Source: Clostridia bacterium
Lineage (GTDB): Bacteria > Bacillota > Clostridia > Christensenellales > CAG-138
Length of the DNA stretch: 64,000 nucleotides
Assembly (NCBI GenBank): GCA_017407205.1
Contig: JAFQXA010000017.1
Location: 1 to 64,000 of the forward strand
Reading direction: 5' to 3'
The notes under the pieces were generated by a model. That model was not told the DNA's origin and searched no databases. It saw only the letters and a list, made by a program, of their open reading frames with translations. Positions 18,182-26,229 of this stretch are shown here, one piece after another; within the stretch, counting starts at the first letter, position 1, and each line of letters begins with the position of its first letter. The position numbers and the translations under genes were made by a program.

Positions 18182-18345
18182 GCAGGGCATTTCCTGCTCT
18201 ATTCCATCACAAGAAAGGAGGAGCCGACGTGGACGCCGACCCTTATCCCGCTGAAAGCGTACATTTATCATACTGAAATCACGGACGGCAGACGGCTCTT
18301 TTTCTCATAAAAAGTGTGTGCCTTCCGTAGCATAGGAGGCAGCAC
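18182..18345 (+). promoter_or_regulatory. Structured mgtE leader with terminator-like fold
   Basis: The leader contains a 15-codon reading frame (18229-18276) and a terminator-like fold spanning it. GAGCCG (18221-18226) can pair with CGGCTC (18293-18298), and GCCG (18235-18238) with CGGC (18286-18289); five T residues follow at 18299-18303. A small CGCT/AGCG hairpin (18249-18259) sits in the loop. The left arm lies between the leader ribosome binding site and its first codons, so translation and termination would compete. It does not match the conserved core of the M-box magnesium riboswitch as I know it. Confidence 0.55.
18229..18276 (+). CDS. Putative MgtL-like leader peptide
   Basis: GTG start at 18229 with GGAGG at 18217-18221, a seven-base spacing that is ideal. 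The product is MDADPYPAESVHLSY, then TGA. Alternating acidic residues and prolines at the N-terminus (D-A-D-P-Y-P) resemble enterobacterial MgtL (EPDPTP), where such residues destabilise the ribosome when magnesium is low and so switch on a magnesium transporter. It lies in the leader of mgtE and overlaps a terminator-like stem. The peptide is too short for ordinary gene finding. Translation is not proven. Confidence 0.55.
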   Translation: MDADPYPAESVHLSY

Positions 18346-18346
18346 A
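18317..18346 (+). promoter_or_regulatory. Hairpin that hides the mgtE ribosome binding site
   Basis: TGTGCCTTCC (18317-18326) can pair with 18335-18346 over ten pairs (one T-G) with a two-base bulge and an 8-base loop. The right arm contains the whole GGAGG site (18335-18339) and the A of the start codon, so mgtE translation would be blocked when it forms. Confidence 0.5.
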
Positions 18347-19695
18347 TGATCGATCAAGTATTAGCTTTTCTTTCAGAAAAGAGATACCAGGAAGCAAAAA
18401 ACATTATCAAAGACATGAATGCGGTCGATGTCGCTGAAGTTTTCGAGGAATTGAAGGAAAACGACGAGCGTGATATTTCGCTCAGGCTTTTCCGTATCAT
18501 GCCCAAGGAACTTGCGGCAGAGTCTTTCGCGTACATGGATTCCGACACACAGCAGGGAATAATTGAAACCATATCCGATAACGAATTGAGATACATTCTT
18601 GATGATATGTATCTTGACGACTTTGTTGATATGGTCGAAGAGATGCCTGCAAATGTTGTAGCAAGAGTTTTAAAGAACACAAGCTATAAAAACAGAACAC
18701 TTATAAATCAATACCTGCAATATCCCGACGACAGTGCAGGAAGCCTTATGACAAGCGAATATGTTTATTTCAGAAGCCGTCTTACCGTAGCACAGGCCTT
18801 TGAAGTCATACGCAAAACGGGGCTTGATAAAGAAACTATTTATACTTGTTATGTAATAGATGCAGAGCGTCACTTGAAGGGCGTGGTAACGGTTCGCGAC
18901 CTCTTGCTTGCAGACCCTGAGACACAGGTTGGCGACATAATGAAGTCCAACATGATTTATGCGCACACGCTCGACGATAAAGAAGAAATCGCAAAGACGT
19001 TCTCTCGTTATGATATGCTTGCACTTCCCGTTGTTGACAAGGAAGACAGACTCGTCGGTATCATCACAATCGACGATGCTGTTGACGTCATTCAGGAAGA
19101 GAACACCGAGGACTTTGAAAAGATGGCAGGTATGGCACCGAGTGAAGATACATACCTCAAAACTCCCGTATTCAAGCTTGCTCAAAACCGTATCATCTGG
19201 CTCGTTGTGCTCATGCTCTCGTCAATGATAACGGGTTCATTGATGGAACAGTACGAAGCAGCTATTGCGACATTGCCGCTTCTTGTTTCGTTCATACCGA
19301 TGCTCATGGGTACGGGCGGTAACTGCGGAAGCCAGGCTTCGACCGTCATAATCAGAGGTATGGCACTTGACGAGATAGAATTGTCCGACTTTGTCAAGGT
19401 ATGGTTCAAGGAGGTTCGTGTTGCACTCCTTTGCAGCTTTGTGCTTTCAGTAATCAACTTCTTAAGAATTTGGCTCCAATACGGCGATGCCGAGGTTGCA
19501 CTCACGGTAAGCTTAACGCTTATTGCAACCGTATGCATAGCAAAATCCTTGGGCTGTATACTTCCCATGCTTGCAAAAAAGCTCCGTCTTGACCCTGCAA
19601 TCATGGCAGCACCCATGATCACAACACTTACGGATGCCGCTTCAATAGTCGTATTTTTCAACATTGCAGTACGCCTGTTGAGCGCAAGATTATAA
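18346..19695 (+). CDS. mgtE: MgtE magnesium transporter
   Basis: 449 residues in the standard MgtE order: an N-terminal helical domain (1-130), two CBS domains (about 135-255), a connecting helix, then five membrane helices. The pore segment FIPMLMGTGGNCGSQAS and the conserved acidic TLTDAAS near the end are present. MgtE is a magnesium-gated channel in which the cytoplasmic domains bind magnesium and close the pore. The gene has an elaborate leader (18182-18345) and its own terminator (19734-19757). Confidence 0.96.
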   Translation: MIDQVLAFLSEKRYQEAKNIIKDMNAVDVAEVFEELKENDERDISLRLFRIMPKELAAESFAYMDSDTQQGIIETISDNELRYILDDMYLDDFVDMVEEMPANVVARVLKNTSYKNRTLINQYLQYPDDSAGSLMTSEYVYFRSRLTVAQAFEVIRKTGLDKETIYTCYVIDAERHLKGVVTVRDLLLADPETQVGDIMKSNMIYAHTLDDKEEIAKTFSRYDMLALPVVDKEDRLVGIITIDDAVDVIQEENTEDFEKMAGMAPSEDTYLKTPVFKLAQNRIIWLVVLMLSSMITGSLMEQYEAAIATLPLLVSFIPMLMGTGGNCGSQASTVIIRGMALDEIELSDFVKVWFKEVRVALLCSFVLSVINFLRIWLQYGDAEVALTVSLTLIATVCIAKSLGCILPMLAKKLRLDPAIMAAPMITTLTDAASIVVFFNIAVRLLSARL

Positions 19696-19733
19696 GTAAT
19701 ATACGGAATATACAGTATTTTCATATATTGATA

Positions 19734-19757
19734 GGGATAAAAAGCTTTTTTTATCCC
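19734..19757 (+). terminator. Terminator of mgtE
   Basis: GGGATAAAAA (19734-19743) pairs with TTTTTATCCC (19748-19757), followed by TGTTTTTG. Confidence 0.85.
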
Positions 19758-19817
19758 TGTTTTTGTGTTAGAATAACTCTGTTTATCACATTAAATTATT
19801 TTTTGGAGGTTTTAAAC

Positions 19818-20273
19818 ATGACAAGACGTTTTTTTGCAATGCTTATGGTAATTATCGTTTTGGTATCAGCATTCGGTTGTTCAAACAAAAATAATGAAGA
19901 TGAACTTTTATACCCCGAATCCAAAGCAACACGAGGACCTGAAACGAGCGTATGGCAGAGTGATGCCGGAACATTCACTTTCTATGAAGGCAATTTTGTA
20001 AAGGTTGAGTTCACCGATAAGTATGAGTACCTTCTCAAAAACCACGGTGAAGACGGCCGCAATTTTGACAACAACGCAGAATATCATTGCAATTTCTTTA
20101 ATAAGCTTACTGAGACGAGCATGGAAGAAGCAACCTCATTCTATCTCTGGCTCGTAAACGGAAGCAGCGAATACAACTGCCAGTTTACCTGTTCCGTATC
20201 GGGCGATACTATGACACTTTGCGCATATTGGCCCTATGATTCGGGCAATATCGTATTTACAAAAGTAAGCTGA
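19818..20273 (+). CDS. Predicted lipoprotein, unknown function
   Basis: 151 residues with a lipoprotein signal (MTRRFFAMLMVIIVLVSAFGC) ending at the lipobox cysteine AFGC. The start at 19818 has TTGGAGG upstream; the frame runs back to 19728 but without a site. The mature part contains SVWQSDAGTFTFYEGNFVKVEF and ends in SGDTMTLCAYWPYDSGNIVFTKVS, which looks like a small beta-rich domain of the type used in Firmicutes lipoproteins with DUF5640-like folds. Function not recognised. Confidence 0.75.
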   Translation: MTRRFFAMLMVIIVLVSAFGCSNKNNEDELLYPESKATRGPETSVWQSDAGTFTFYEGNFVKVEFTDKYEYLLKNHGEDGRNFDNNAEYHCNFFNKLTETSMEEATSFYLWLVNGSSEYNCQFTCSVSGDTMTLCAYWPYDSGNIVFTKVS

Positions 20274-20313
20274 TACTTTTTTAACCAATTTAACCAAGGA
20301 GAAAAAATTATAA

Positions 20314-21525
20314 ATGTTAACTCTCGCCAATATACGCCATGCACAGCAGATCTTAAACGGCACAAGCCGTGAAACGGATCTTCTGTACTCACCCTATCTT
20401 TCAAGAACGAACAACTGCGAAGTTTATCTCAAGGCAGAAAACCTGCAGGTAACCGGTTCGTTCAAGCTTCGCGGGGCTTATTACAAGATTTCACAGCTTA
20501 GCGAAGAAGAACGCGAGAAGGGCGTTATTGCCTGCTCAGCAGGCAACCACGCACAGGGTGTTGCCTTGGCTGCACAGAAAAACGGAATAAGCGCAACGAT
20601 ATATGTCCCCTCCGTTGCCCCCATTTCAAAGGTTGAAGCAACAAAGAGCTACGGTGCCAATGTTGTTTTGGTAGACGGTATATATGACGACGCACAAAAA
20701 GAAGCTCTTTCAGCCGTTGAACGCACAGGTGCAACTTTGATACACCCCTATGACGATCTGGACGTTATAGCAGGTCAGGGCACCATTGCTTTGGAGCTTT
20801 TGTCACAGCTTCCCGACCTTGATGCGGTTATAGTTCCGATAGGTGGCGGCGGTCTTATTTCAGGCATAGCTTTTACTATCAAGAGCATAAATCCGCGCTG
20901 CAAGGTTTACGGTGTTCAGGCAGCAGGCGCTGCAAGCATGGTAGCATCACAGGTCGATAACAAGCTCACTCCGCTTTCACGCGTTTCAACCTTTGCAGAC
21001 GGTATTGCGGTAAAGAAGCCCGGTTCAATCACTTTTGAAATGTGCCAGCAGTATGTTGACGGCTTTGCAACAGTAACAGATGACGAAATTGCAACAGCAA
21101 TCCTCACTCTCATTGAACAGCATAAGCTCATTTCAGAGGGTGCAGGTGCAGTAGCTGTCGCTTCCGTAATGTTTGATAAATTCCCGATTGAGGGACAAAG
21201 AGTTGCTTGCTTGGTTTCAGGCGGTAATATCGACGTTACCATTCTTTCAAAGGTTATACAGCGTGGCTTGCTCACGGCAGGCAGAGTATCCGACCTCGTT
21301 ATAGAAATGCTCGATAAGCCGGGACAGCTTAAGGAAATAGCCACAATAGTCGCGGACCTTGGCGCAAACGTGGTTCATGTAAACCACAATCACGGAGGCG
21401 AAAACACCAACATCAACGATTGCTATCTGAGCTTGGCTCTTGAAACAAGAAACCACCAGCACATCGAGGAAATTCGTGAAGCGATCTCCAAGGCAGGCTA
21501 TAAAATACTCGATACAACACTGTAA
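20314..21525 (+). CDS. ilvA: Threonine ammonia-lyase
   Basis: 403 residues. PLP-dependent fold type II enzyme that converts threonine to 2-oxobutanoate and ammonia. The PLP lysine is Lys51 in VTGSFKLRGAYYK; the phosphate-binding loop is PIGGGGLISG. A single C-terminal ACT domain (from about residue 325, MLDKPGQLKEIATIVADLGANVVHV) gives the shorter, TdcB/Bacillus-type layout rather than the two-ACT enterobacterial IlvA. It could feed isoleucine synthesis or catabolism. No ilv operon is nearby. Confidence 0.93.
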   Translation: MLTLANIRHAQQILNGTSRETDLLYSPYLSRTNNCEVYLKAENLQVTGSFKLRGAYYKISQLSEEEREKGVIACSAGNHAQGVALAAQKNGISATIYVPSVAPISKVEATKSYGANVVLVDGIYDDAQKEALSAVERTGATLIHPYDDLDVIAGQGTIALELLSQLPDLDAVIVPIGGGGLISGIAFTIKSINPRCKVYGVQAAGAASMVASQVDNKLTPLSRVSTFADGIAVKKPGSITFEMCQQYVDGFATVTDDEIATAILTLIEQHKLISEGAGAVAVASVMFDKFPIEGQRVACLVSGGNIDVTILSKVIQRGLLTAGRVSDLVIEMLDKPGQLKEIATIVADLGANVVHVNHNHGGENTNINDCYLSLALETRNHQHIEEIREAISKAGYKILDTTL

Positions 21526-21550
21526 AAAACAAAGCACACACAAAGCGATG

Positions 21551-21653
21551 AGAACGCGGCGTTCACTTAGCAAGTCACCAAGTGAACGAGGGAAGCAAAG
21601 TACAATTGGGTTTACTCACTGTCGGAAACTCGTTGCCAAGAGCAACGCGTTCT
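21551..21653 (+). other. Three-stem structured intergenic element
   Basis: The 332 bp gap between ilvA and the second fic gene holds nested inverted repeats: AGAACGCG (21551-21558) with CGCGTTCT (21646-21653) encloses CGTTCACTT/AAGTGAACG (21560-21568, 21580-21588) and CGTTGC/GCAACG (21631-21636, 21642-21647). Together they can fold as a multi-branch RNA. No reading frame was recognised. It may be the ilvA 3' end, a small RNA or a mobile palindromic element. Confidence 0.4.
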
Positions 21654-21780
21654 ATTTAATCTGGCAGGATATTTTTTAAAGACTACTCCATACATGAGGA
21701 TTGCTGATATATAATAAAATGCAATATCTAAATATCAAAGCTTTTCACACAAGGGTTTTTCCGGTCAATCCGAATATATC

Positions 21781-21809
21781 TTGAAATAATATCTGCCCAC
21801 GAGTATAAT
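21781..21809 (+). promoter_or_regulatory. Promoter of the second fic gene
   Basis: TTGAAA (21781-21786), 17-base spacer, TATAAT (21804-21809). This is a close match to the vegetative consensus. Confidence 0.65.
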
Positions 21810-21857
21810 TGAGTAAGAAAATACGCAAGATAATACGGAAGTGAACGGAGGCTATTT

Positions 21858-22850
21858 ATGGGCAATTACAGACCACCCTTTAACATAACAAATGAAATAT
21901 TATCCTATGTGTCTTCAATTTCAGAAAAAGTAGGCCGCATCACCGCAATCAGCAACCTTGAATCAAAGCCATACTTGAGAAGAAATAACCGTATCAGGTC
22001 CATACATTCCTCGTTAAAGATTGAAGCAAACTCTCTTTCTCTTACTCAGGTGAGAGATGTTATCAACGGAAAAATTGTATTGGGAGAACAGAAGGAAATA
22101 CAGGAAGTAAAGAACGCTTATTTGGCTTACGAGCGTTTTCTCGAAATTGATCCGTATAACCTTAAAGACCTCAAGAGGTTTCATGGCATTATGACAAAAT
22201 ATGTCGTTGAGGAGTCCGGAGAATTCCGACTTGGCGAGGAAGGTGTTTTCAGGGGAAATAAATGTATATTCATGGCTCCGCCTGCAAGGCACGTTCCCGA
22301 ACTTATGCGAGCACTTTTTGAATGGCTGAAAGAGTCTCAAGGCAAAATACATCCGCTGATTTCAAGCTGTGTATTTCATTATGAATTTGTTTTTATCCAT
22401 CCCTTTTCAGACGGAAATGGCAGAATGGCAAGATTATGGCATACTGCACTCCTTGCCGAGTGGAAATCGATATTTGAATATATTCCGATTGAAAGTCAAA
22501 TTGAAAAATTTCAGGATGAATATTATGATGCTATCTCAAAATGCCATGAAGACGGCACGTCTACTCACTTTATTGAATTTATGCTTTCTCAAATCGATCG
22601 CATTTTAGATGATATAGCCCTGCAATCTCACGAAGAGAACGAACAACTTTCCGAATATATCAAGAAGCTTCTTGATGTTATGGAATACGACATCCCGTAT
22701 ACAAGTGCTATCCTTGCCCAAAAGCTCGGGCTGAAATCCAAAGAGGGTTTTCGCAGAAACTACCTCCGCCCGGCAATAGATATGGGCTTAATTCATATGA
22801 CTCTTCCGAACAAACCAAACAGCAGAAATCAAAGATACATAAAAACATAA
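21858..22850 (+). CDS. Fic-family protein (second copy, divergent)
   Basis: 330 residues with an intact Fic motif HPFSDGNGR at 181-189. The N-terminal inhibitory segment reads S52-LKI-E56-A-N, so the key Glu is present although the next residue is Ala, not Gly. The ATP-flap region is EFRLGEEGVFRGNKCIFMAPPARHVPELM. A C-terminal winged-helix-like part (TSAILAQKLGLKSKEGFRRNYLRPA) follows. It shares only the Fic core with the protein at 445. GGAGG precedes the ATG, and the gene has its own strong promoter. Target unknown. Confidence 0.88.
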   Translation: MGNYRPPFNITNEILSYVSSISEKVGRITAISNLESKPYLRRNNRIRSIHSSLKIEANSLSLTQVRDVINGKIVLGEQKEIQEVKNAYLAYERFLEIDPYNLKDLKRFHGIMTKYVVEESGEFRLGEEGVFRGNKCIFMAPPARHVPELMRALFEWLKESQGKIHPLISSCVFHYEFVFIHPFSDGNGRMARLWHTALLAEWKSIFEYIPIESQIEKFQDEYYDAISKCHEDGTSTHFIEFMLSQIDRILDDIALQSHEENEQLSEYIKKLLDVMEYDIPYTSAILAQKLGLKSKEGFRRNYLRPAIDMGLIHMTLPNKPNSRNQRYIKT

Positions 22851-22862
22851 ACACTCAACTTT

Positions 22863-22897
22863 AAAGGTTCAATGTCAATAATTGGGGTTGAGCCTTT
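22863..22897. terminator. Terminator between convergent fic and divIC
   Basis: AAAGGTTCAA (22863-22872) pairs with TTGAGCCTTT (22888-22897) with one G-T pair; short T-rich tails lie on both strands. Confidence 0.6.
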
Positions 22898-22909
22898 ATT
22901 TTCTGTTTA

Positions 22910-23197
22910 TTATTCATTTTCCATGTCAAACTTTATATCTTTTTCTCTTACAAAGCCAAGCTTTTCTCTTGCATACTGAACAAGATATTCTTCGCTTTCA
23001 ACATAGTCCACCATATTTTCAAGGCGCTGTTTTTCATCCAAAAGAAGGTTGTATTCCGTTTCAAGCTTTTCAATTTCAGCATCGATTTGTGCTTTTTTAG
23101 CTTGCTGCGTGATTATGACAGCTGCAACAAAGCAAACAGCCGCAACACCCAAAACCGCAATGAGTTTCGGAGTTGCTTTAATCAATCTGCGTTTCAT
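22910..23197 (-). CDS. divIC: DivIC/FtsB-type septum protein
   Basis: About 95 residues from the preferred ATG: a short basic start (MKRRLIKATPK), one membrane helix (LIAVLGVAAVCFVAAVII), then a coiled coil (AQIDAEIEKLETEYNLLLDEKQRLENMV) and the conserved end YAREKLGFVREKDIKF. The family stabilises the division septum with FtsL and DivIB. The frame is open to 23275, and none of its starts has a clear ribosome site, so the N-terminus is uncertain. The order yabP-yabQ-divIC is that of spore-forming Bacilli and Clostridia. Confidence 0.85.
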   Translation of the reverse strand: MKRRLIKATPKLIAVLGVAAVCFVAAVIITQQAKKAQIDAEIEKLETEYNLLLDEKQRLENMVDYVESEEYLVQYAREKLGFVREKDIKFDMENE

Positions 23198-23301
23198 TTT
23201 TTTATTGAAAAGTGCCACGAAAAACAAATACCTCATAATATTTTTTGGCATAATCCGATAATTTTCACAAAGCATTATCGGTAACTTATATTATGATACA
23301 A

Positions 23302-23619
23302 TTATTGTTTTTTTACAAGCGGTTTTTTGCATATTTTCAAAAGAATTTTTACAAAGCTTCTGCTTGCCCATATAACGAGTCCTGCCGATAAAAAAACTGC
23401 AAACAAAATAAACAGTCTGAGCTCTCCGCCGTTTATTATAAGGAGCGTTAAAGCAAGAACCGAAGACGCGATGAGATAAAAGAGCACATCAAAAACAGCC
23501 GTAACCCATTTGTTTTTAAACAGCAGTCTCAAGAAGGTAAATATGCGGTAAATTATGCCTATTGCAATACCGCCGTACAGTCCTCCCAAAAACTGCCAGA
23601 ATTCGTTTAAAGTGTTCAC
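23302..23619 (-). CDS. yabQ: YabQ spore cortex protein
   Basis: A 105-residue membrane protein with three hydrophobic helices (FLGGLYGGIAIGIIYRIF, VLFYLIASSVLALTLLI, FILFAVFLSAGLVIWA). Its identity rests on this profile and on its place between yabP and divIC. In Bacillus it is needed for making spore cortex peptidoglycan. It starts with GTG immediately after the yabP stop, so it is coupled to yabP. Confidence 0.82.
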   Translation of the reverse strand: MNTLNEFWQFLGGLYGGIAIGIIYRIFTFLRLLFKNKWVTAVFDVLFYLIASSVLALTLLIINGGELRLFILFAVFLSAGLVIWASRSFVKILLKICKKPLVKKQ

Positions 23620-23913
23620 CTATCTGAATATCCTCGAAAACATACCGCCTCGCTCCTGGGGCGGTTCGTCATATTCCATGGCTATTATTTCGCCCTCAAC
23701 TATAACCTGACCGTCATCAAGGTTGAGCTTTGTCATATGAAGCTCCATTCCCTCTATATGCAAAATACCTGCCTCTGTCACAAGGCGTATCTCCTGTTCG
23801 TTAAAGCTCTCAACATCTTTTACGCCTGTAACGCTCATAAGCTCCCTGTTATCTATGCGTATAGCGTGCGAGCGTATTCTCATGGCATTTTCGTTTACTT
23901 TAATTTCAGGCAT
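23620..23913 (-). CDS. yabP: YabP sporulation protein
   Basis: 97 residues of the YabP/YqfC family, with the short beta-rich pattern RIDNRELMSVTGVKDVESFNEQEIRLVT and a tail ending in GGMFSRIFR. Family members act in the mother cell during spore formation. GGAGG precedes the ATG. First gene of yabP-yabQ-divIC; together they are the main sign that this organism can form spores. Confidence 0.85.
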   Translation of the reverse strand: MPEIKVNENAMRIRSHAIRIDNRELMSVTGVKDVESFNEQEIRLVTEAGILHIEGMELHMTKLNLDDGQVIVEGEIIAMEYDEPPQERGGMFSRIFR

Positions 23914-24010
23914 TATACTTCTCCTCCCGTATGTCTTTCTCTATATTAACTGTATGCGTTTTGTTTATAGTTTTATAACATTTTAAGCCTTAATTTTCCT
24001 GTCGAATCGG

Positions 24011-24039
24011 TTGACAAAGATTTTTTTCTTGAGTATAGT
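24011..24039 (+). promoter_or_regulatory. Promoter of rho
   Basis: TTGACA (24011-24016), 17-base spacer, TATAGT (24034-24039). This leaves an untranslated leader of about 130 bases that includes a small GGATT/AATCC hairpin (24047-24060). The rest of the 265 bp gap shows nothing recognisable. Confidence 0.65.
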
Positions 24040-24178
24040 ATTCCTTGGATTTGAAAATCCCTCATCTCTAAGCATATTTCATCCATTTTTTGTTAATATT
24101 ATAAGTATCAGGATTATAATTCTCATCTGAAACATTATTCTTATTTCGTATGTCTTAAAATTGAAAGGAGTCCTCATT

Positions 24179-25849
24179 TTGACAAGGGAAGAACTGTCAG
24201 CACAGAGCTTGGCATTTTTGCGTGAGCAAGCACAAAAATACGGTATCAAGTCAATCACAAAATACCGCAAGGCAGAGCTTGCGGATCTGATTACCGAACA
24301 AATTGAAAAAGAAAACGAGCAAAAGAAGGCAGAAGCGCAAAAAAAGGCACAGGCTCAAAAGAAAACCGAAAAGCCCGAAAAAACCGTTAAGACTGCTAAA
24401 TCTAAAAAAAGCGTACAGAAAAAGGCGGAAGAAGCCGAAAAAGGGGAAAGCAAAAAGCCTTTTGAAGCAAGCGAGCCCCAAAAACGCGGTCGGAAGAAAG
24501 CATCTGAAAAACAGGCTGAAAAAGCAGTTGAAAAAACCGTTGAGAAAACCGAACCTCAAACCTCCGCAAAGCCCATAAAGTATGAAAAATCAAAAGACGA
24601 GCTTTCAAAGCCAATAAAGCAATATCAAAAACAGAATGTACCTCCTGTGCAAACTCCCGAAATGTTTGACATGAGCCTTTGCGGTGAATGCAGCGGTGTG
24701 CTTGAAGTATTGCCCGAGGGCTACGGCTTTTTACGGTGCCAGAATTATCTGCCCGGCAATAACGACGTTTATGTTTCGATAGCGCAAATTCGCAGATTTT
24801 CATTAAGAACAGGTGACCTTATCGAGGGCAAAACACGCCCCGGCAGAGAAAATGAAAGATTTCTTGCACTCTTATATATAACCTCAATAAACGGTGAGGA
24901 CCCGTCAATCACTTCCACGAGGAAGAAGTTTGAGGACCTTGTTCCCATTTATCCCGACGAAAGACTTACGCTTGAATGTCCGGGTGTCGGCAGAGACCAG
25001 GGGCTTGCAATAAGGCTTATAGACCTGATTGCTCCCATAGGCAAGGGACAGCGAGGCATGATTGTAAGCCAGCCCAAAAGCGGTAAAACCACGCTTTTGA
25101 AGAACATTGCAAACGGCATTTCGGCAAACTACCCCGATGTTCACCTCATTGTGCTTTTAATAGATGAGCGTCCTGAGGAAGTTACGGATATGCAAAGGAG
25201 CATAAAGGGCGAGGTTTTATACAGCACATTTGACGAACTGCCCGAGCATCACACAAGAGTTGCGGAAATGACTCACGAGCGAGCCATGCGCCTTGTTGAG
25301 CAGGGAAAGGATGTTGTTGTGCTTTTGGACTCAATAACAAGGCTTGCACGCGCTTACAACCTTACAATACCTGCAACCGGCAAAACGCTTTCAGGCGGTA
25401 TGGACCCGGGTGCTCTTCACAAGCCCAAGCGGTTTTTCGGTGCAGCACGAAACATTGAAAACGGCGGAAGCCTTACAATAATTGCTACTGCGCTTATTGA
25501 AACGGGAAGCCGTATGGACGATATTGTATACGAGGAATTCAAGGGCACGGGCAATATGGAAATACACCTTGACAGAAAGTTGAGCGAAAAGCGTATATTC
25601 CCTGCAATCGATATATACAAGTCGGGCACAAGGCGTGAAGAATTGCTCCTTTCAAAGGAAGAACTTGAGGGTGTATTCTCCATGCGCCGCGTATTGAGCG
25701 GCGGAGACCCCGGCGAAGTCACGGAGCAGTTTATAGGAATGCTTGACAAAGCTTCCACAAACGAGGAGTTTTTGTCACGTTTGCAGGGTTGGCTATCGAT
25801 TTATGAGAAAGACGGCTACTCCACAGGCGGTAAAATTTACGGAAAATAA
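24179..25849 (+). CDS. rho: Transcription termination factor Rho
   Basis: 556 residues. N-terminal Rho_N domain ([35 protein letters not shown]), then a 110-residue Lys/Ala/Glu-rich, disordered-looking insert (about 45-155), an RNA-binding cold-shock-like domain ([15 protein letters not shown]), and the RecA-type motor with P-loop PKSGKT (near residue 302) and Walker [17 protein letters not shown]. It terminates transcripts as a hexameric RNA translocase. TTG at 24179 is chosen as start because AAAGGAG lies eight bases upstream; the frame opens at another TTG at 24161. rpmE follows. Confidence 0.95.
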   Translation: MTREELSAQSLAFLREQAQKYGIKSITKYRKAELADLITEQIEKENEQKKAEAQKKAQAQKKTEKPEKTVKTAKSKKSVQKKAEEAEKGESKKPFEASEPQKRGRKKASEKQAEKAVEKTVEKTEPQTSAKPIKYEKSKDELSKPIKQYQKQNVPPVQTPEMFDMSLCGECSGVLEVLPEGYGFLRCQNYLPGNNDVYVSIAQIRRFSLRTGDLIEGKTRPGRENERFLALLYITSINGEDPSITSTRKKFEDLVPIYPDERLTLECPGVGRDQGLAIRLIDLIAPIGKGQRGMIVSQPKSGKTTLLKNIANGISANYPDVHLIVLLIDERPEEVTDMQRSIKGEVLYSTFDELPEHHTRVAEMTHERAMRLVEQGKDVVVLLDSITRLARAYNLTIPATGKTLSGGMDPGALHKPKRFFGAARNIENGGSLTIIATALIETGSRMDDIVYEEFKGTGNMEIHLDRKLSEKRIFPAIDIYKSGTRREELLLSKEELEGVFSMRRVLSGGDPGEVTEQFIGMLDKASTNEEFLSRLQGWLSIYEKDGYSTGGKIYGK

Positions 25850-25858
25850 AAAAAGTGC

Positions 25859-25886
25859 TTGCTTTTTATGATATTTTTGATATAAT
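25859..25886 (+). promoter_or_regulatory. Promoter of rpmE
   Basis: TTGCTT (25859-25864), 16-base spacer, TATAAT (25881-25886), starting inside the gap after rho. Confidence 0.55.
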
Positions 25887-25892
25887 GACTCT

Positions 25893-25972
25893 GTTCGAGC
25901 CGTTTTGGTGTTCGAATGCAGCAGGAGAGCAGCTAATTGCTCTGCGCCCAGCAAATAAAGGAGAGAAAGATT
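25893..25972 (+). promoter_or_regulatory. Candidate L31 ribosomal-protein leader
   Basis: An 80-base leader with two stems: TTCGA/TCGAA (25894-25898, 25912-25916) and AGAGCA/TGCTCT (25926-25931, 25938-25943). Self-regulating leaders are known before rpmE in Firmicutes; this is a candidate by position and fold only. Confidence 0.4.
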
Positions 25973-26173
25973 ATGCAGAAAGAAATCCAGCCCTCATATG
26001 GCGAATGCGTTGTTCGCTGTGCATGCGGTGAAACCTTCCTTTCCGGCTCAGTAAAGCAGGAACTCAAGGTTGAAATTTGTTCCAAGTGCCACCCCTTCTA
26101 CACAGGCCGTCAGAAGCTTGTTGACACAGGTGGACGTGTAGACCGCTTCAAGAAGCGCTACGGCATGAACTAA
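25973..26173 (+). CDS. rpmE: 50S ribosomal protein L31, zinc form
   Basis: 66 residues. Zinc cysteines at 16, 18, 36 and 39 (CAC and CSKC) mark the zinc-containing paralogue. HPFYTG is conserved, and the end [10 protein letters not shown] is typical. GGAGAG precedes the ATG at 25973; the frame extends back to 25937 without a site. It has its own promoter, leader and terminator. Confidence 0.95.
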   Translation: MQKEIQPSYGECVVRCACGETFLSGSVKQELKVEICSKCHPFYTGRQKLVDTGGRVDRFKKRYGMN

Positions 26174-26193
26174 TCATTAAATATGATTACAGC

Positions 26194-26222
26194 AAAGGAA
26201 TTGCAAAACGAGCAATTCCTTT
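26194..26222. terminator. Terminator between rpmE and feoB
   Basis: AAAGGAATTGC (26194-26204) pairs with GCAATTCCTTT (26212-26222), followed by a T-rich tail. Placed between convergent genes, it can serve both. Confidence 0.85.
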
Positions 26223-26229
26223 TTTGTTT

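Noticed and set aside
18182..18345. M-box magnesium riboswitch before mgtE
   Set aside because: Position fits, but I cannot find the conserved M-box core; the leader is better explained by the short frame and the stems seen. A covariance-model scan would settle it.
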